Part shown: in pieces, positions 32,898 to 49,479 of the stretch
Layout: every line of letters begins with the position of its first letter
Position numbering within the stretch: the first letter of the stretch is position 1
From: Dichomitus squalens LYAD-421 SS1
Taxonomy: Eukaryota > Basidiomycota > Agaricomycetes > Polyporales > Polyporaceae
Length of the DNA stretch: 64,000 nt
Direction: 5' to 3'
Assembly: GCF_000275845.1 (NCBI RefSeq)
Contig: NW_006766884.1
Span: forward strand, 898,905 to 962,904
Translations under genes and position numbers: made by a program
The notes under the pieces: model-generated
Told to the model about the DNA's origin: nothing
Database searches by the model: none
What the model saw: the letters and a program-made list of their open reading frames with translations, nothing else

Positions 32898-35800
32898 TCA
32901 TGCAGTCGTCTGTCCAGTGACCGTCTGACCATCGCCATGGTGATTAGGCTGGGCTGCTGGGTAGGCCTGCGTCTGCGCGTGATGTGCGTGCGTCGAATGC
33001 GCCTGATGCGGGTAGTGGGTCTGAGGTTGTTGCGGTTGTGCGCCTTGCGATTGCTGAACCTGCTGAGCTTGGGGCTGAGCTTGTGCCGCCATCGCAGCCA
33101 TATTGGCGCGCATGGACTTCTGCAACGACGGCCGTCCGTCCTCTGGCACGTCCTCCCCGACATCAAACGTCACCCCAGGCCGACGCCTACGAAGCTTTCC
33201 ACGGTCCTGTTGCAACCACTCTTCCCGAGTCCTCCAGTCCTGCGCTGCCTGCAGGGGGTCGCGGAGGGGCGGGGAAGGGCGTCCAGCGGTCGAGCTCCGA
33301 GTAGAATCGCCTCCCGTCAGCATCGCATTGATCTGCCAATACTGTCAGTTGCCGTTTATGTCTGGATCAGGAGGAAAGGCGTACCACTGTACCATCAACT
33401 GCCTCCACGGACGCAGTGGAAACAGTGTGATGCCGCTTCGACAACAAACGGAAGGGGGTGAACATCTTGCCACTCGAGTTCCCGTTCCGGCCCGCGAGAG
33501 AGACGGGAGCAGGCTGGGCGATAGGGACAGCGCTCGTACTATACCCCCGCTGGTGCGTAGGCGCAGGCGTAGGAGAGGCCATAGTTCCAGTGGCTGCGGC
33601 AACGCGACGGCTCGGATCTGGAGGCGCGCCGTTCAAAGGCTTCGAATCGCCATTAGTTGCAGAAGGCGTCTGCATGTACGACATAGGGTGCGTTGGCTGT
33701 GAGATATTGCGTTCACGCTTCTCCCTGTACTGCTGGGACGGGGGGACAGGAGGCTCATCACGTTGTTTGGGCGGAGACGAGCGGGAGCGGAAGAGACTAC
33801 CGAAGAAACTCCTCTTCTTATCCTTCTCTTTCCCAGCAACCGAGTTCTTTGACGTCGATCGGTCCAGCGGAATGAACGGCGCACTTGTCTGAGGTAGCAT
33901 AGAAGGCGCAAGGGATGAAGGGGTGAGCAAGATGTCCTGTTGTTGCTGGGCTGCGGTCTTGCGTCCACGGGTAGGAAGACTTGCCGAGGCATAAGCAGTC
34001 CCGCCGCCGCCGCCATATTGCGGGTCAGATATGGTCCGCGCGTGTGCACTCGGGAAAGGCGTCGCTGTTGAGTGATTCGGGCCTGTGCTTGGGAACGTCT
34101 GATTCCGCGTAGGGGCCGGAGGCGCTGACTGGAGAGGGGCGGGTACCTGCGTGGAGGGTGACGAGACGGTGTTGAGACGTGAAGGTCTCATCGTGGGTGC
34201 CGGGGAGGGTGCCGCTCGCGGAGGAATACGTTGTGCACTGGGAGCTGGGCTTGCCAGTGGGTTGGTACCTAGAAGTCCATAATCGACCGACTGCCCCGCC
34301 CGAGACTGCGTATGCTGAGCTGCGAATGTCGCCTGAGTCGGCGTGGGTGCTGTCCTGCCATACTGTTGGTAGTCGTTAGACGCAAGAGGAGTTTGAGTGC
34401 TATAATTGTGCGAGTGACTAGGGGCGGCTACATTGGTCGGGGCTGAAGACGGGGCATATGCATTAGGGTATCCCTGGGCCTGTGGAGCAGGAGAGCGGTA
34501 TCGAGTGATATCGGGGTATGCGGACGAGGAATTAGGCTGGCGAGAAGCGGTACTGGCATCAAGTCGTGAAGAGGCGTGAAGCTGAGGCTGCAGACTAACT
34601 GCGCTCGTTCGGCGCGGGAGATGTTGTTGCGAGGAGCTACTTGGGGACGGTTTCGTGGGGGCAGATTGGGCGATAGTGTCATTAGAGCCATTACGGTGGG
34701 GATGCAGGCGGACAGAAGGGGCATGTTTTGGAGTGGAAGAGCTGGTAGACGTAGCGTGAGGAACAACCGCCGGGGAACCCGAGGCATAAGCGTGTAGCCG
34801 AGATGTGTCGTTGGTCATTGTTCCGACAGATGGCGGTTTCGGTGATCGTGGGTCATAGCTCCCACTGCCGGGATAGTTGGACGCAGTGAGATGGACGGTG
34901 CTGGTAGGTGTAGGGGCTGAGGCCCCTGGGTACGTCATACCTCTCTTGGGCGACGCCGAAGGATGTTGCGGGGCGCCTGAGCCTGGAGGTCGTGTGATAG
35001 CGACGTCTTCGTATACAGGAAACCTGCTGGGCAAGTCTTGAGAAAGGACCTTCGCATGACCAACATTCGAACGATAGGCGTCGGCATCGCTGTTAGACTG
35101 CGCGTGCACTTGTGTATGCCCAGCTGACTGCGCACTGGGTGCAGGTGTCGAGCGTGATCGCGAGGAGTACGGGTCCAAGGGTACAGGGGCAGCCGAAGGA
35201 GGCCGAGTGGACGGAGGTCGCACCACAACGTCTGGGATTACTGGCTGACTGCTAGGCATAGCTGACCCCCCGTGATGATCTAGACCACGCGAATGCATCG
35301 TGTGAGGGTAGCTTTGCCCCGATTGCTGATTCGACCCCGAAGCGTCGTAGTTGATAGAGGAATGGTGATGGCCTGAGGATGCCTCGGTATACGCAGTCTG
35401 ATGACCCTGTGCAAGCAAAGCCTGCAGTGATCCATCCTGCTGACGCGAGGCCCCTAGTTGGTAAGATGGCTGCGGAAGGGGGTCTGTTTGACGAAGCGGT
35501 GTAACTCCCGAGTGAATGACCTTGGGCAGCGTAGCGTGAGGATCCGCTGGTCCCTGACCAGCCCGTATACTGACTATTTGTGGCACACGTTGAGACACTG
35601 TCAAACCTACGGATGGGGTAGGCTTGCCTGATGGTGGCATTGATACAGGATGCACCTGCACAGCAGACGTAGGGACGCCTGAGGGATTCTGTGCAGTCGC
35701 GTCCGCGGAATTAGGCGCCGGCTTCCTCGAACCCGACGGGTCTCGCTGGTGCTACAATGCATAGCCCTCAGCATGTGCAACATTTACTCGTCGAATCTAG

Positions 35801-37372
35801 GACTGCTCACCCGCTGGTACCATTGATTCGCGATCTCTTGGCTTGTAGTATGTTCAGCGGCAGTTTGAGATTCGCCACCAGCAGTCTTCGACTTGTGGCG
35901 CGAGGACTCCCCATGAGTCCGATGCTTGCGCTGTGACACCGGTCATCCCTCAAAGAAGCACTCTGGAAATGAAGGCACTACTTACACGCTCAGTTTGTAT
36001 TGTGGGAGCTTTCTCGTTCTCACTTCCCGATGGGCCGGAGGAGTACCCACGCTGAAGTATACTGGCCTGCTCCCGATTGGGGTAGTGCCTATCGGTCGTT
36101 CGCGGCTGGAGTGATTCTTAGTATAATCGATGAGTATCAAAATTCACCACGTCAAACTTACGCGTTCGTGCTCCTGCTCGCTGCTTGATAGGCCCGAATC
36201 TTGTCCGGCCTGCTGTGAAGCGATCTTGTGGTGAGAACGGTGAGGCTTGGAAGACGTGCGTCGGCGTCCCGGGGGAGGTATAGGGATCGGCGGATCGTCC
36301 TTGTCCGACACATAAGGATATACGGACTCCGGTACAGGGACAGCTCCTCCACGTCCAGCGGAAGTGAGTCCGGCCCAAGGCAATCCCGTCGGAGCTGGAG
36401 CGGGAGCTTGTGCAGTTGGTTGCGGTTGCGTAGACGGTGGACGAACGATATCCTGGGAAGCGAGATAGATCAGTAAGTTGCTGCCGTGCACGTGTGGAGG
36501 ATACGAGTACGTACCGGATAAGGTGCAGGAATCCTGTCCGCAGACCTCTGTGCTACTGTCGCAGTCTGCGCGTACGCTTGATATGCGCTCGTCGCGTCGG
36601 TCGGTCGCGCCCCAGCTGTTGTTCGGCTTTCGCGATCCTTGCGTCGGTCCTTGTCCTTGTGCCGGTCCTTGTCCCTCGATGACCGTTCCTTCTCCCCGTC
36701 TTTCTCCTTTCGTCGCTGCCTCTCCTTATCATCGCTCTTGTCGGTCGTATGGTCCCGCGTTTTCACTTTTTCTGGCCCACGACTGCTCGTCTTTTCCCTG
36801 TCCTTATCTCGCTCTCGGTGATGTCTGGAGGAGGAAGCGAGGTCGCGAGTAGACTGGGCAACTGGATTTGCGTAGGATGGGATTGTCGCGGTAGCTGGGT
36901 TGTACGTGACTGGATCGGGGTACGCATGGCGGCTGCGATGGCCGGAGCGCGAAGGCTTCGCCTCGTCAGCGACGAGGCCTTTCTCGTTAGATGCCCGAGG
37001 ACTGCGCTTCTCGGTCTTCTGCTTGAGATATGCACGAAGGTCGTAATGCGCCGCGTTCGACTGCAGCTGCACAGCAGGGTTCGGAGATGGGGGAACGGTG
37101 TAGTAAGACGCTTGATGCGCGGTGGATGATCTATCCTTGCTAGAAGACTTATGACGGGCGTAGGCCGCTGAGGGATCGAGAGGGTCTGTAGGGTCCGCTC
37201 GGCGAGAGCTGCGATGCTTCCGGGGGGCCTCTGCGCCTCCTATCTGGTCCACATTGTGTCGCTGCGTGGTAGCCATTGTCTGACGAGGGCGGTCGGAATC
37301 CGAGCCGTCGTTGGGCCTCCAGAGGCCGTAGTCCTTGCGCGAGCTGGACGTAGTACGATGTCGGGTCGTCAT
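32898..37372 (-). CDS. Large intrinsically disordered protein, function unknown
   Basis: Exons: 37372-36515, 36452-36162, 36105-35986, 35930-35811, 35751-33385, 33332-32898; 1,396 aa. All five introns (52-62 bp, GTAAGT/GTACGT/GTGAGC-type donors) are phase 0. Regions in order: a Ser/Asp/Arg-rich N-terminus beginning MTTRHRTTSSSRKDYG; a strongly charged K/R/D/E block near residues 185-265 (repeats of DKD, RRKE, KDRE); a very long P/S/Q/Y-rich stretch; a short basic-hydrophobic motif KKRSFFGSLFRSRSSPPK (about 1,140); a segment FRLLSKRHHTVSTASVEAVDGTV (about 1,235-1,257), the most protein-like part; then a helical segment DWRTREEWLQQDRGKLRRRR and a His/Gln-rich tail. No enzyme domain was seen. 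The composition resembles scaffold, cytoskeletal or RNA-linked regulators, but I do not recognise the family. Exon structure and open frame make it a real gene. Confidence 0.82.
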
Positions 37373-38680
37373 GGTCGACAGCGGAGCCCGAGCAGCAGCA
37401 GAGGAGAAAGGATGTGAACCGGGACGAAGCCCGAGTTAATATGGAGGGGTCGCCGAACGGGAGAGAATGGGGAGAAGCCAAGCCGTGTGGCCATGAGGCA
37501 AAACGCCGGTCTTCTCCAACCAGTTTCTGTTCCACTTGCGGCCTCTTACGTACCGCCACTGCAACGCGCTCATTGTCGCATCCCGCCCGCCTTCGTTTCC
37601 CAATTCCCCTTGCTCTGGCGCAGATCTACGGGTACTGCGTCTGGATGTTGCTCAGCAACATGCATTACCGTGTGTCTCCGCAGAGTGTGGCTCCAGGGAG
37701 CTCGCTGCTCTCAGGCCCCGCGCTCCGCATTCATTGCGCTACCACGCCGTCATCCCGGTTGGCACGCGCGAAGTCCTCATTGTGGTCGGGGATGGTTGTC
37801 CACGGGCGCTTACTAAGCTGAGAGTACTTGTACGTTGATTGCTATTCGTAATCCAAAGCAATAGCACGTCCATGGATGACACAATACATTTTCTGTTTGT
37901 ATAACTAAAGGTACATGGATAACGACGTGACCCTTGGATAAAAGCGATGTGTGCAAGGCAATAGAATCCGGGCGACGCCCCGAAATGCTCAGAGAGCAAC
38001 GAAGCCCAGGAAACAGCCAGCAACGCTGCGGGCACGGGGGTATTCCCCAGCTGCCAACTCAAAAACAGAGTCAGAGCGACCGCACCCAAACAGCTTGATC
38101 TTACACGATTTTGACTCATTACACGACAGTAGACAGCGGAAAGGCTGGTGGAGGCAGATGCCTCCCTGTCGAGACAATTTAAGGATCGTGTAGCACCGTT
38201 GTTCAACGTGCCTGCGGTGCTCGTTGGTCACCAGCGGTGTACATACTCAGGTCGAGAAACGGGAAACGAATCAGAAGACTCGGGAAGAGAGGCTTCCGAC
38301 GCACTTCCAGTCTAAACACCAGAAGGTTACCGCCAGCAACGAGTAGAACACGGAACTACGATGTGGATGGCGTCGGGGAGAACGAGAAAAAGTAAGAAGG
38401 GCGCGATTTATGGGTGCCTTTGTCATCTACCCGATGAGGAAGGCAGGTCCCACGCACATTCGGCCAGAATCTCGCCCGCGCGGAGGACGACCAGTGCACG
38501 ACTCCTTGCATATCGTCCACCTTTCCTCACCTTCTATCTACATCCTTCAGGCAACCCGCAGCAGGCCTCGCTTCCACTACTTTGTTAGAGGATAGATTCT
38601 GCTTTCCGCCTGCCATGGTAAGCCTGCCCAGCTCCAATCTGGACGTCAGGACTCACGAGCGTGCGTCATAGAGCGATACT
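37373..38680. other. Intergenic, divergent promoters of disordered protein and USP7-like gene
   Basis: 1,308 bp, one of the longest gene-free gaps here. The longest frame (minus 37739-38206, 155 codons) contains a hydrophobic run but no splice-supported or recognisable protein. I could not rule out a small gene or a 5' UTR intron. Confidence 0.5.
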
Positions 38681-43049
<4,369 letters not shown>

Positions 43050-43314
43050 TCATGACATGATTTTCTGCCCGAACTTTGACGGGAGTCATTCGCGGTAGTC
43101 GCGTTGCGTTGCGTAGTGCCTGTCTTCCAATAGTCGCATTCGGTGTCTGGCTCACATGTACTTCTTTTATGACGTTCTAGCGTGTTTCTGTTTCCCGCAT
43201 CTCACTGTATAACGGCTGTCTGGCGTATCTCCGAGTGTACACCACCAACCCCAATCATCGTATTGCCCCATTGTACGGACTTGAACGAGGAAATAATAAC
43301 GATCGAATGTACAT

Positions 43315-44279
43315 CTACTTCCGCTTCTTCGTCTTCTTTGAAGGAGACTGTGGGCCGAGGAGGACAATTAGCTCTTTGCAAGCATCAAGTTGAAAACGTG
43401 TGGAAGGGAGCATGTTAGCGTACAGATTTCGACGGGGAACGTGGCGACGTGGGCGACGCCGAGCGTTCACTGCCGCTGAGCGCGTCGCTTTCAGCGCCAG
43501 CACTGGGCGGTGCGAGGCTAGCACCGTTCGTCCGGGAGGACAGCGGTGTTGTGGGGCGTGCTGGGTTCGATGGCGAGAGGGAGGCTTGTGCGGATGCGGG
43601 GGAGCCCGGCGCAGGAGGTGCTTGGACTACCAGTTGCGGTAGCGGGAACTTGCCGTATTTCAGTTCTGCACAGCGGTCAGTCGTATCGACAATGAGCGCG
43701 CACGCGCCACATGCACGCACCGGCTTCGGCTCGGATAGTGGGGATCTGCTCGACGAGGGTACGCAGCTTTTCGTTGTGCATCATCTCGGTCGCGGTCTGG
43801 AAGATGACGGTGCCCCATCCCTCGACGTACGCGTTGGCCTCTGCGGCGACCTCGAGGATCTCGGCCTCGAGCTCCTTCTCGGCAGCAAGCAGACTGTTCC
43901 AGAGGTCGTCGCCAATGGATCCTTTCTGGAGGAGATTCTGGAGTGCGGGCTTGTCCTCACGGAGTCGCATTATACGCGTAACATCGGTCATCGCGCGGCG
44001 GACGAGCGCGGCCTTGAGGAGGGTCTCGGGGGCGGGAGGGTCGGTCATCTGGAGGAGAGAGAAATAGACATCACGCTCATGATGCTGAGGGAAGTAGGGT
44101 TCGAATGTTTTGCCTGAGATAGGGAGACACAAGAGAGGTCAATTAGCGGTGCGTCATAGTAGCAGACAGGCACGGCGGCGGTACGCACGGGCGTTCCTCC
44201 GCCGGTAGAACGAGCTGAATGCGAAGAGGGAACCAAAGACGATGATAACGTAGAGGACGGGGACGAGGACGGAGGCCAT
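43315..44279 (-). CDS. SEC66: Sec66/Sec71, subunit of the Sec62/63 ER post-translational translocon
   Basis: Exons: 44279-44189, 44113-43721, 43665-43424, 43347-43315; 252 aa. A single N-terminal membrane anchor (about 4-24, VPVLYVIIVFGSLFAF) is followed by a basic stretch (YRRRNAR) and the conserved cytosolic domain: FEPYFPQHHERDVYFSLLQM, ALVRRAMTDVTRIMRLREDKPAL, GSIGDDLW, EWG-like VEGWGTVIFQTATEM. A Ser/Pro-rich tail follows. The last intron (43348-43423, GTACGC...CACAG) is preferred because it gives a lysine-rich end (SPSKKTKKRK), common in fungal Sec66. If retained, a TAA six bases into the intron ends the protein at SKSVR (244 aa). Divergent from citrate synthase. Confidence 0.9.
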
Positions 44280-44681
44280 CGCGGCGAGCGATGGCGAAGG
44301 AGAAGGACGGAGAGAAGGACTTGTGTTGCGGCCACTGAACACGGCTGAGACGATCTGCTGGCAAACTGACACGAATCTCATTCGACGGTCCGCTCAGCGC
44401 TCGCGTGTCGCCACCGAATCTGATCAAGCCGGTCCTCGGCCACTTACCTAATCCAGCGCTCCCATCCGTGAAGCAACAGGCGCTAAGATTCGGATGCGGC
44501 TCCGTGTGGCCGGCCGGTGGCTGAGTTCCGTGCCAATGCCGCCGGGTCACGCGGGCGCGACGGTGGCCGGACGCGTCGGGAGCCGAGTGCATATGAATCT
44601 GCGGTCGAGTGCGGGGCAACAAGCTCGTCTTGCCCCGCATTCCTATCCCGCACCCTCCCTCTTCCTCGTCTAGATCGCACC
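44280..44681. promoter_or_regulatory. Divergent promoter region, SEC66 / citrate synthase
   Basis: 402 bp between the two ATGs. A CCAAT box lies at 44533-44537 on the plus strand, about 145 bp upstream of the citrate synthase ATG. CCAAT is the site of the HAP complex, which controls respiratory genes in other fungi; that role here is inference. Confidence 0.5.
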
Positions 44682-46975
44682 ATGTTCAGGAGCGGCGCTG
44701 TATCGTCTGCACGTCAGTTCTCTCGCGGCTTTGCGCAGAGACGTCTTGCCTCTACCAAGGTATGCACTCGGCCTCGCCCTCTGAGAAGCCTGCTGTAGAG
44801 CTCAAGCCGATTCCGGCAGACTGTCAGAGAAGTCCTTGAGGAAGTAGTGCCCCAGCAGCAACTCAGACTCAAGCAGCTTGTAAGTTTACCGACAGAGCGT
44901 AACAGTCCGGCGCGTCTTAGCTGAATGCTGCGTCAGAAAACCGAGCATGGGCAGGCCGTCCTCGGTGATGTCAAGGTATGCTTCTAACACGTTTCTTCGC
45001 ACTTTATTATCCGACCCACGCTTCACGTAGGTCGAACATGTTGTGGGAGGCATGAGAGGACTCAAGGCTATGCTCTGGGAAGCATCCGTCCTTGATCCTA
45101 ACGAGGTATGACAGCTGCATACTCCCTGTGTGTATATACTGAGACTATGCTTTGCCTAGGGGATTCGGTTCCACGGTTTGACTATTCCGGACTGCCAGAA
45201 GGCTCTCACTCCTGCCCCCGGTGGCAAGGAGATCATTGCGGAGAGCATGTTTTGGCTCCTCCTAACCGGCAAGGTACCCACGGAGGCCGAGACCCGCCAG
45301 CTCTCCCGCCAACTGGCTGAGAAGGGTGATCTGCCTGAATTCATTGAGAAGCTGATTGACTCGTGAGTCTAGCCTAGGTCCCGTCATTACGTGACGTTTT
45401 GAGCTAACACTTCCATAGCTTGCCTCCCACTCTTCACCCCATGACCCAGCTTGGTATAGGTGTTGCTGCCTTGAACCACGATAGTAAGTTCCAGGCGGCG
45501 TATGAGCGCGGCATCAAGAAGAGCGAGTACTGGACGTACGCGCTCGAGGATTCCCTCGACCTCCTCGCTCGCCTTCCTGCACTTGCTGCGCGCATCTACC
45601 GCAATGTGTACAACCCCGGAAAACCCCTCCCAAAGATCAACAAGGACTTGGACTTGGTCGGTATGTCATCTGTCGGCAATCTACGTCACGGCACAGTAGT
45701 CAATTTGAAACAACAGGCAACTACGTGAACCTGCTCGGATTTGGCGATAACCATGACCTCACCGAGTACCTCCGTCTCTACATCGCCATTCACGGTGATC
45801 ATGAGGGCGGTAATGCGTCGGCGCATACATCTCGTATGTCAAGGATCTTGCCTAAACAGCGCCGAGACTTACAGCATCTATAGACCTTGTCGGCTCCACT
45901 CTATCTGACCCTTACCTGTCGTACGCGGCCGCCCTGTATGCGCTCGCCGGCCCTCTGCATGGGTATGTGATATTAACCGCTTTCTCATAACGTCCTTGCC
46001 ACCGAATTGACGCATGTACAGCCTTGCCAACCAGGAGGTCCTCCGCTGGCAGATGAACATGCAGAAGGAGCTTGGCGGCAACATCGCTCCCCAGGATATC
46101 AAAGACTTCCTCTGGAAGACTCTAAAGAGCGGCCAAGTCGTTCCTGGGTGAGCACATATACTATCGGCCGAAGCACATCCAACTTCCGAAGCCGAGTAGA
46201 GCTAATGTGCGACACAGGTACGGCCATGGTGTTCTCCGGAACCCGGATCCGCGCTTCATCGCGCTCCAGGAATTCTGCGATACGCGGCCCGAGCTTCTTG
46301 CGGACCCCATCGTCCAGCTCGTCAAAAAGGTACTTACCATGGCACCATCGCGTTCCAGCGGCATTGATGGTACGACTGACCTTGAACATCAGACGTACGA
46401 GGTCGCACCTGGTGTTCTCAAAGAGCATGGCAAGACCAAGAACCCGTACCCCAACGTCGACGCTGCGTCCGGTAAGTCGCATTCGTCGTCGACTACGGTG
46501 CGCGGAGCGAAGCGTCTCAACTTCCGTCTGTCCAGGTTGTGTTCTCTATCACTACGGGCTCACGCAGTTCAAGGTACGTTATAAGATCTTCTGGAGCAAC
46601 CCTCAACAGATATTGACGTACACTACTATCACAGTACTACACCGTCATCTTCGGTGTCTCAAGAGGTACAACTGACTCCGAATGCTTCCTGGGTGATGGG
46701 CTGATCGTCTCTTGACAGCGCTTGGTTGCCTCACGCAGTACGTGTGGTCGAGAGGTACGCATCGCGCTCCTTGCAGAAAGATTCTTCGTAAACCTTTACT
46801 AATTCGAACATAATTCTGCGCGTTTGCTAGCGCTCGGCCTCCCTATCGAGCGCCCGAAGTGTGAGTTCAACCACATATCTTGAGCTTCGCCGCATGTGGC
46901 ACAACGCTGATCGGGTCGTGCCTGTGAACTCCAGCTTTGTCCATGGATGCCATCGAGAAGCTCATCAAGCAATGA
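44682..46975 (+). CDS. CIT1: Mitochondrial citrate synthase
   Basis: Sixteen exons: 44682-44759, 44820-44879, 44937-44975, 45031-45105, 45160-45362, 45419-45660, 45717-45833, 45884-45962, 46022-46147, 46218-46329, 46393-46471, 46536-46573, 46635-46665, 46719-46754, 46831-46860, 46935-46975; 461 aa. Condenses acetyl-CoA and oxaloacetate, the first TCA cycle step. Residues 1 to about 28 form an Arg/Ser-rich mitochondrial presequence. Family motifs are intact: [30 protein letters not shown], catalytic His in [13 protein letters not shown], His in [14 protein letters not shown], and Asp in YPNVDAASG. It ends [11 protein letters not shown] with no peroxisomal SKL-type signal, so mitochondrial. The fifteen introns cut the 3' third into exons of only 30-41 nt. 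A 2-methylcitrate synthase is the alternative, but the sequence reads as the ordinary citrate synthase. Confidence 0.95.
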
Positions 46976-47741
46976 GGTGGCAGCGGGCAATCCTCGCCGT
47001 AGACGCAGCTCACCGCTCCAACGCGACGTCCCGAAGATGCTCGGATCAACAGGCGAGGAGGATCATGAGACACCAAGGGTGCTGCTTGCTGATTTGGGGA
47101 GAATGGACGTATTGACATACAACGGCCATTCACACACATCCATGTGGAGTAGTAAGATGGAACTGGACGCATTTATTGTACATCAATTTCGGATCACTTC
47201 ATCCCTGCTAGTGGGAAAGTTCGTACTGAAGCCTTCTGCGATGATGAATGATTCAAGGGGACCAAAACATTGTGAGACAGTGGAAGGTGCAGGTGCAGGG
47301 GGTGTACAAGACGCGAGGACTGACAAGACTGAGGACGGACAAGTATGTACATAAAAGCCAAAGGTAGTGGTGAGAAGGGGTAACAGTTGCATTGCTGCGA
47401 ACGAGAGCGACGGCGGATATATCACGGTCCTCGGTAGCCGGCCAACTTGACCGGCAGGCTTGCACAACGTACATACACACCATTAGAACTGGTGCGTGAT
47501 AAGTCAGAGGAACAGAAGAGCGACGAGAGTAAGGAGATAAGACGAATAAGAGTAAACGGCGGAGACTGGAAGGAAGATGGAGCTGCACACGAAGACATGA
47601 AATGTTCACGAGACCCTAAAGAGGAAGAGAAGAGATAAGCACGCCCGGGCGGAGGATGACTCTGCTAGAATATGGACAGATTGATAACGGATGGATTCAG
47701 GAAGGGGCCTGTGGGCTGCATGCCATCGGAGCTGACCGTTG
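46976..47741. other. Convergent 3' intergenic, citrate synthase / Pro-Gly-rich protein
   Basis: 766 bp between two converging stop codons. It contains TGTACATA at 47346-47353 (plus strand), a match to the Pumilio consensus, 370 bp beyond the citrate synthase stop. No gene or repeat was recognised. Confidence 0.5.
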
Positions 47742-49132
47742 CTAGAAACGTCCGGGCACCTGGCCTGGGGTAGCAACGCCTGGGCGCTGGCCAGGACCTG
47801 GCGGCGGATATTGCCCTGGCGGGAAGACGTTTGGAGCAGGCATACCGCCAGGTCGTGGTTGGCCAGGTCCAGGAGGCCCTGGTGGGAACCCGCGTCCTGC
47901 GGGTGGGGGAGCGAACCCTCCGGGACCAGGAGGGCCATATCCAGGCCCAGGAGGTCCAAGGGGGCCACCGGGACCTGGGGGACCGCGAGGAGGACCCATG
48001 CCCATCGGAGGGCCCATCTGAGGTGGCGGGGGGAAGCCACGACCCGCTCCAGGTGGAGGGGGCCCTTGCAACTGGGGGCCCGGAGGCGGGGGACCGCGTC
48101 CTTGGGGTATAGGCGCGCTACCTGCGCGCACAGGACCAGGGCCACCGGAAGCGCCAAGGCCTAGCGGGGGTGCAACGCCTGGGTCGCGCAGAGAGACAGG
48201 TGCGCCGCGCCCAACGCCTGGAGAGGGGACGGGGGCACCGCCAGGCGTTGGGGGGTTCTTTTCAGCGGCCTTGATAATCTCATCACTGCGTAGACAAATT
48301 AGAATGGAAGGATGATACCAGGATGGAAACAAAAAGATTCAGTGGACATTCAAGTTCCCGGGGGATTGCACGTACTCGAGAAGGTTTAGTGCTGCGCACA
48401 GGACGACCCATTCTACACAGTCCTCGTTACCCTCGCCGAGTGTCTGCCAAACTGCTTTCTCCTCTGCGGTCTTGCCAGTGATGCTGATACGGGTGCCACC
48501 GCCGTTCGGGCCTGGAGGGTTCTTCTGGATCTTGCCGAACTCGATACGCTTGGGCGGGATGTTATGGCCGGCGTAGGCAAAATAGAACATGCTCCAGAAT
48601 TGCGCATTCGGGTTCGGTTTAGATATCTGGAACAGCGGGAGATCGCCAGAGTCTGGAGAGGGCAGAGCGAGCTTGTAGATCGGTGTCAGAACACCAGTGT
48701 TAGTTATTGTCCATTTCAGATTGCGCGAGGCCTCGCAGCGGACGACCTTGGAGGAAGACGAGGATGCATGTCCGGGATCTGACGCGGTAGCCTTGCCGTT
48801 ACTTGGGCCTCCATTCTGTCGAGGTGGAAACAGCTTCGCGACACAAAGGTCGCCCTGCGGAGAAGGCGTTAAGAGATAGTTCTCGGCATTCTATATGAAT
48901 ATCATGAGCGACGTTCCGAGGGCGAATGCCATGTGTAAGTGCGTACGAAATTGGTGTGCAGATAGGAGTAGAGGATGTTTGTAGGTTGTCCTGCAGATGC
49001 TGTCAAGCAGAGTACAGAAGCGCCACAGCCAAGGACATACCGTGCGGAGTAACTATGAGGGTGGGCAAGTGATTTGGGATGGGCGGATGGGTTGGGGAGG
49101 TATACACTGTGTAGATGGCTGTTTTGGCTCAT
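47742..49132 (-). CDS. Conserved fungal-type protein with collagen-like Pro/Gly-rich tail, function unknown
   Basis: Exons: 49132-48947, 48890-48376, 48285-47742; 414 aa. The first about 230 residues look like a folded domain: SYSARYVLGCGASVLCLTAS, NILYSYLHTNFNAENYLLT, GDLCVAKLFPPR, LKWTITNTGVLTPIYKLALP, QFWSMFYFAYAGHNIPPKR and EEKAVWQTLGEGNEDCVEWV. The last about 170 residues are mostly Pro and Gly, with many PPGP and GPPG units, like a short collagen-type or splicing-factor-type low-complexity tail. There is no signal peptide or membrane segment. The first intron (48891-48946) and the second (48286-48375, GTACGT donor) keep phase and give uninterrupted domain sequence. I do not recognise the domain by name. 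The alternating aromatic and hydrophobic pattern suggests beta structure, but that is a guess. Confidence 0.8.
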
Positions 49133-49479
49133 AGTCAGCAATAAATGAAGCTATGGGATAGATGAGACGCCATACCGGCCATGCAGACGGGGGATTAGGC
49201 GGATGATAGGAGGATGAGCAGAGGGATAGAGAGGAAGGGGCAGATGCTCAAGAACAGACAAGCGCCCGGTGTAGGGAGCCGAGCGTTGCGGGGCGTGATC
49301 CTGGTCGCGTCACAGGCGGTCACGGTGACGGTCATCGCAGGTTCACTGCTCATCGATCCAGGCAGTGGCAAGCGTCCTAGTCGTCTGCCTTCCCAGCATC
49401 CACCCCCCTCTTAACCTCCGACTCTTGCACTCGACGACCCTTCCTGCCAGCACGTCGTCGACGTCGCAAACTCCCCACC
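49133..49479. promoter_or_regulatory. Divergent promoter region, Pro/Gly-rich protein / RTS1
   Basis: 347 bp between two divergent ATGs. No clear motif was seen. Promoter role is inferred from layout. Confidence 0.5.

Noticed and set aside
33367..35661. Reading the disordered-protein central exon as a stand-alone gene
   Set aside because: No convincing start inside it; flanking exons join in phase on both sides with standard splice sites, giving one longer gene.
37739..38206. 155-codon open frame on the minus strand with a hydrophobic run
   Set aside because: No recognisable family and no splice sites giving a better protein. A small unknown gene cannot be excluded.
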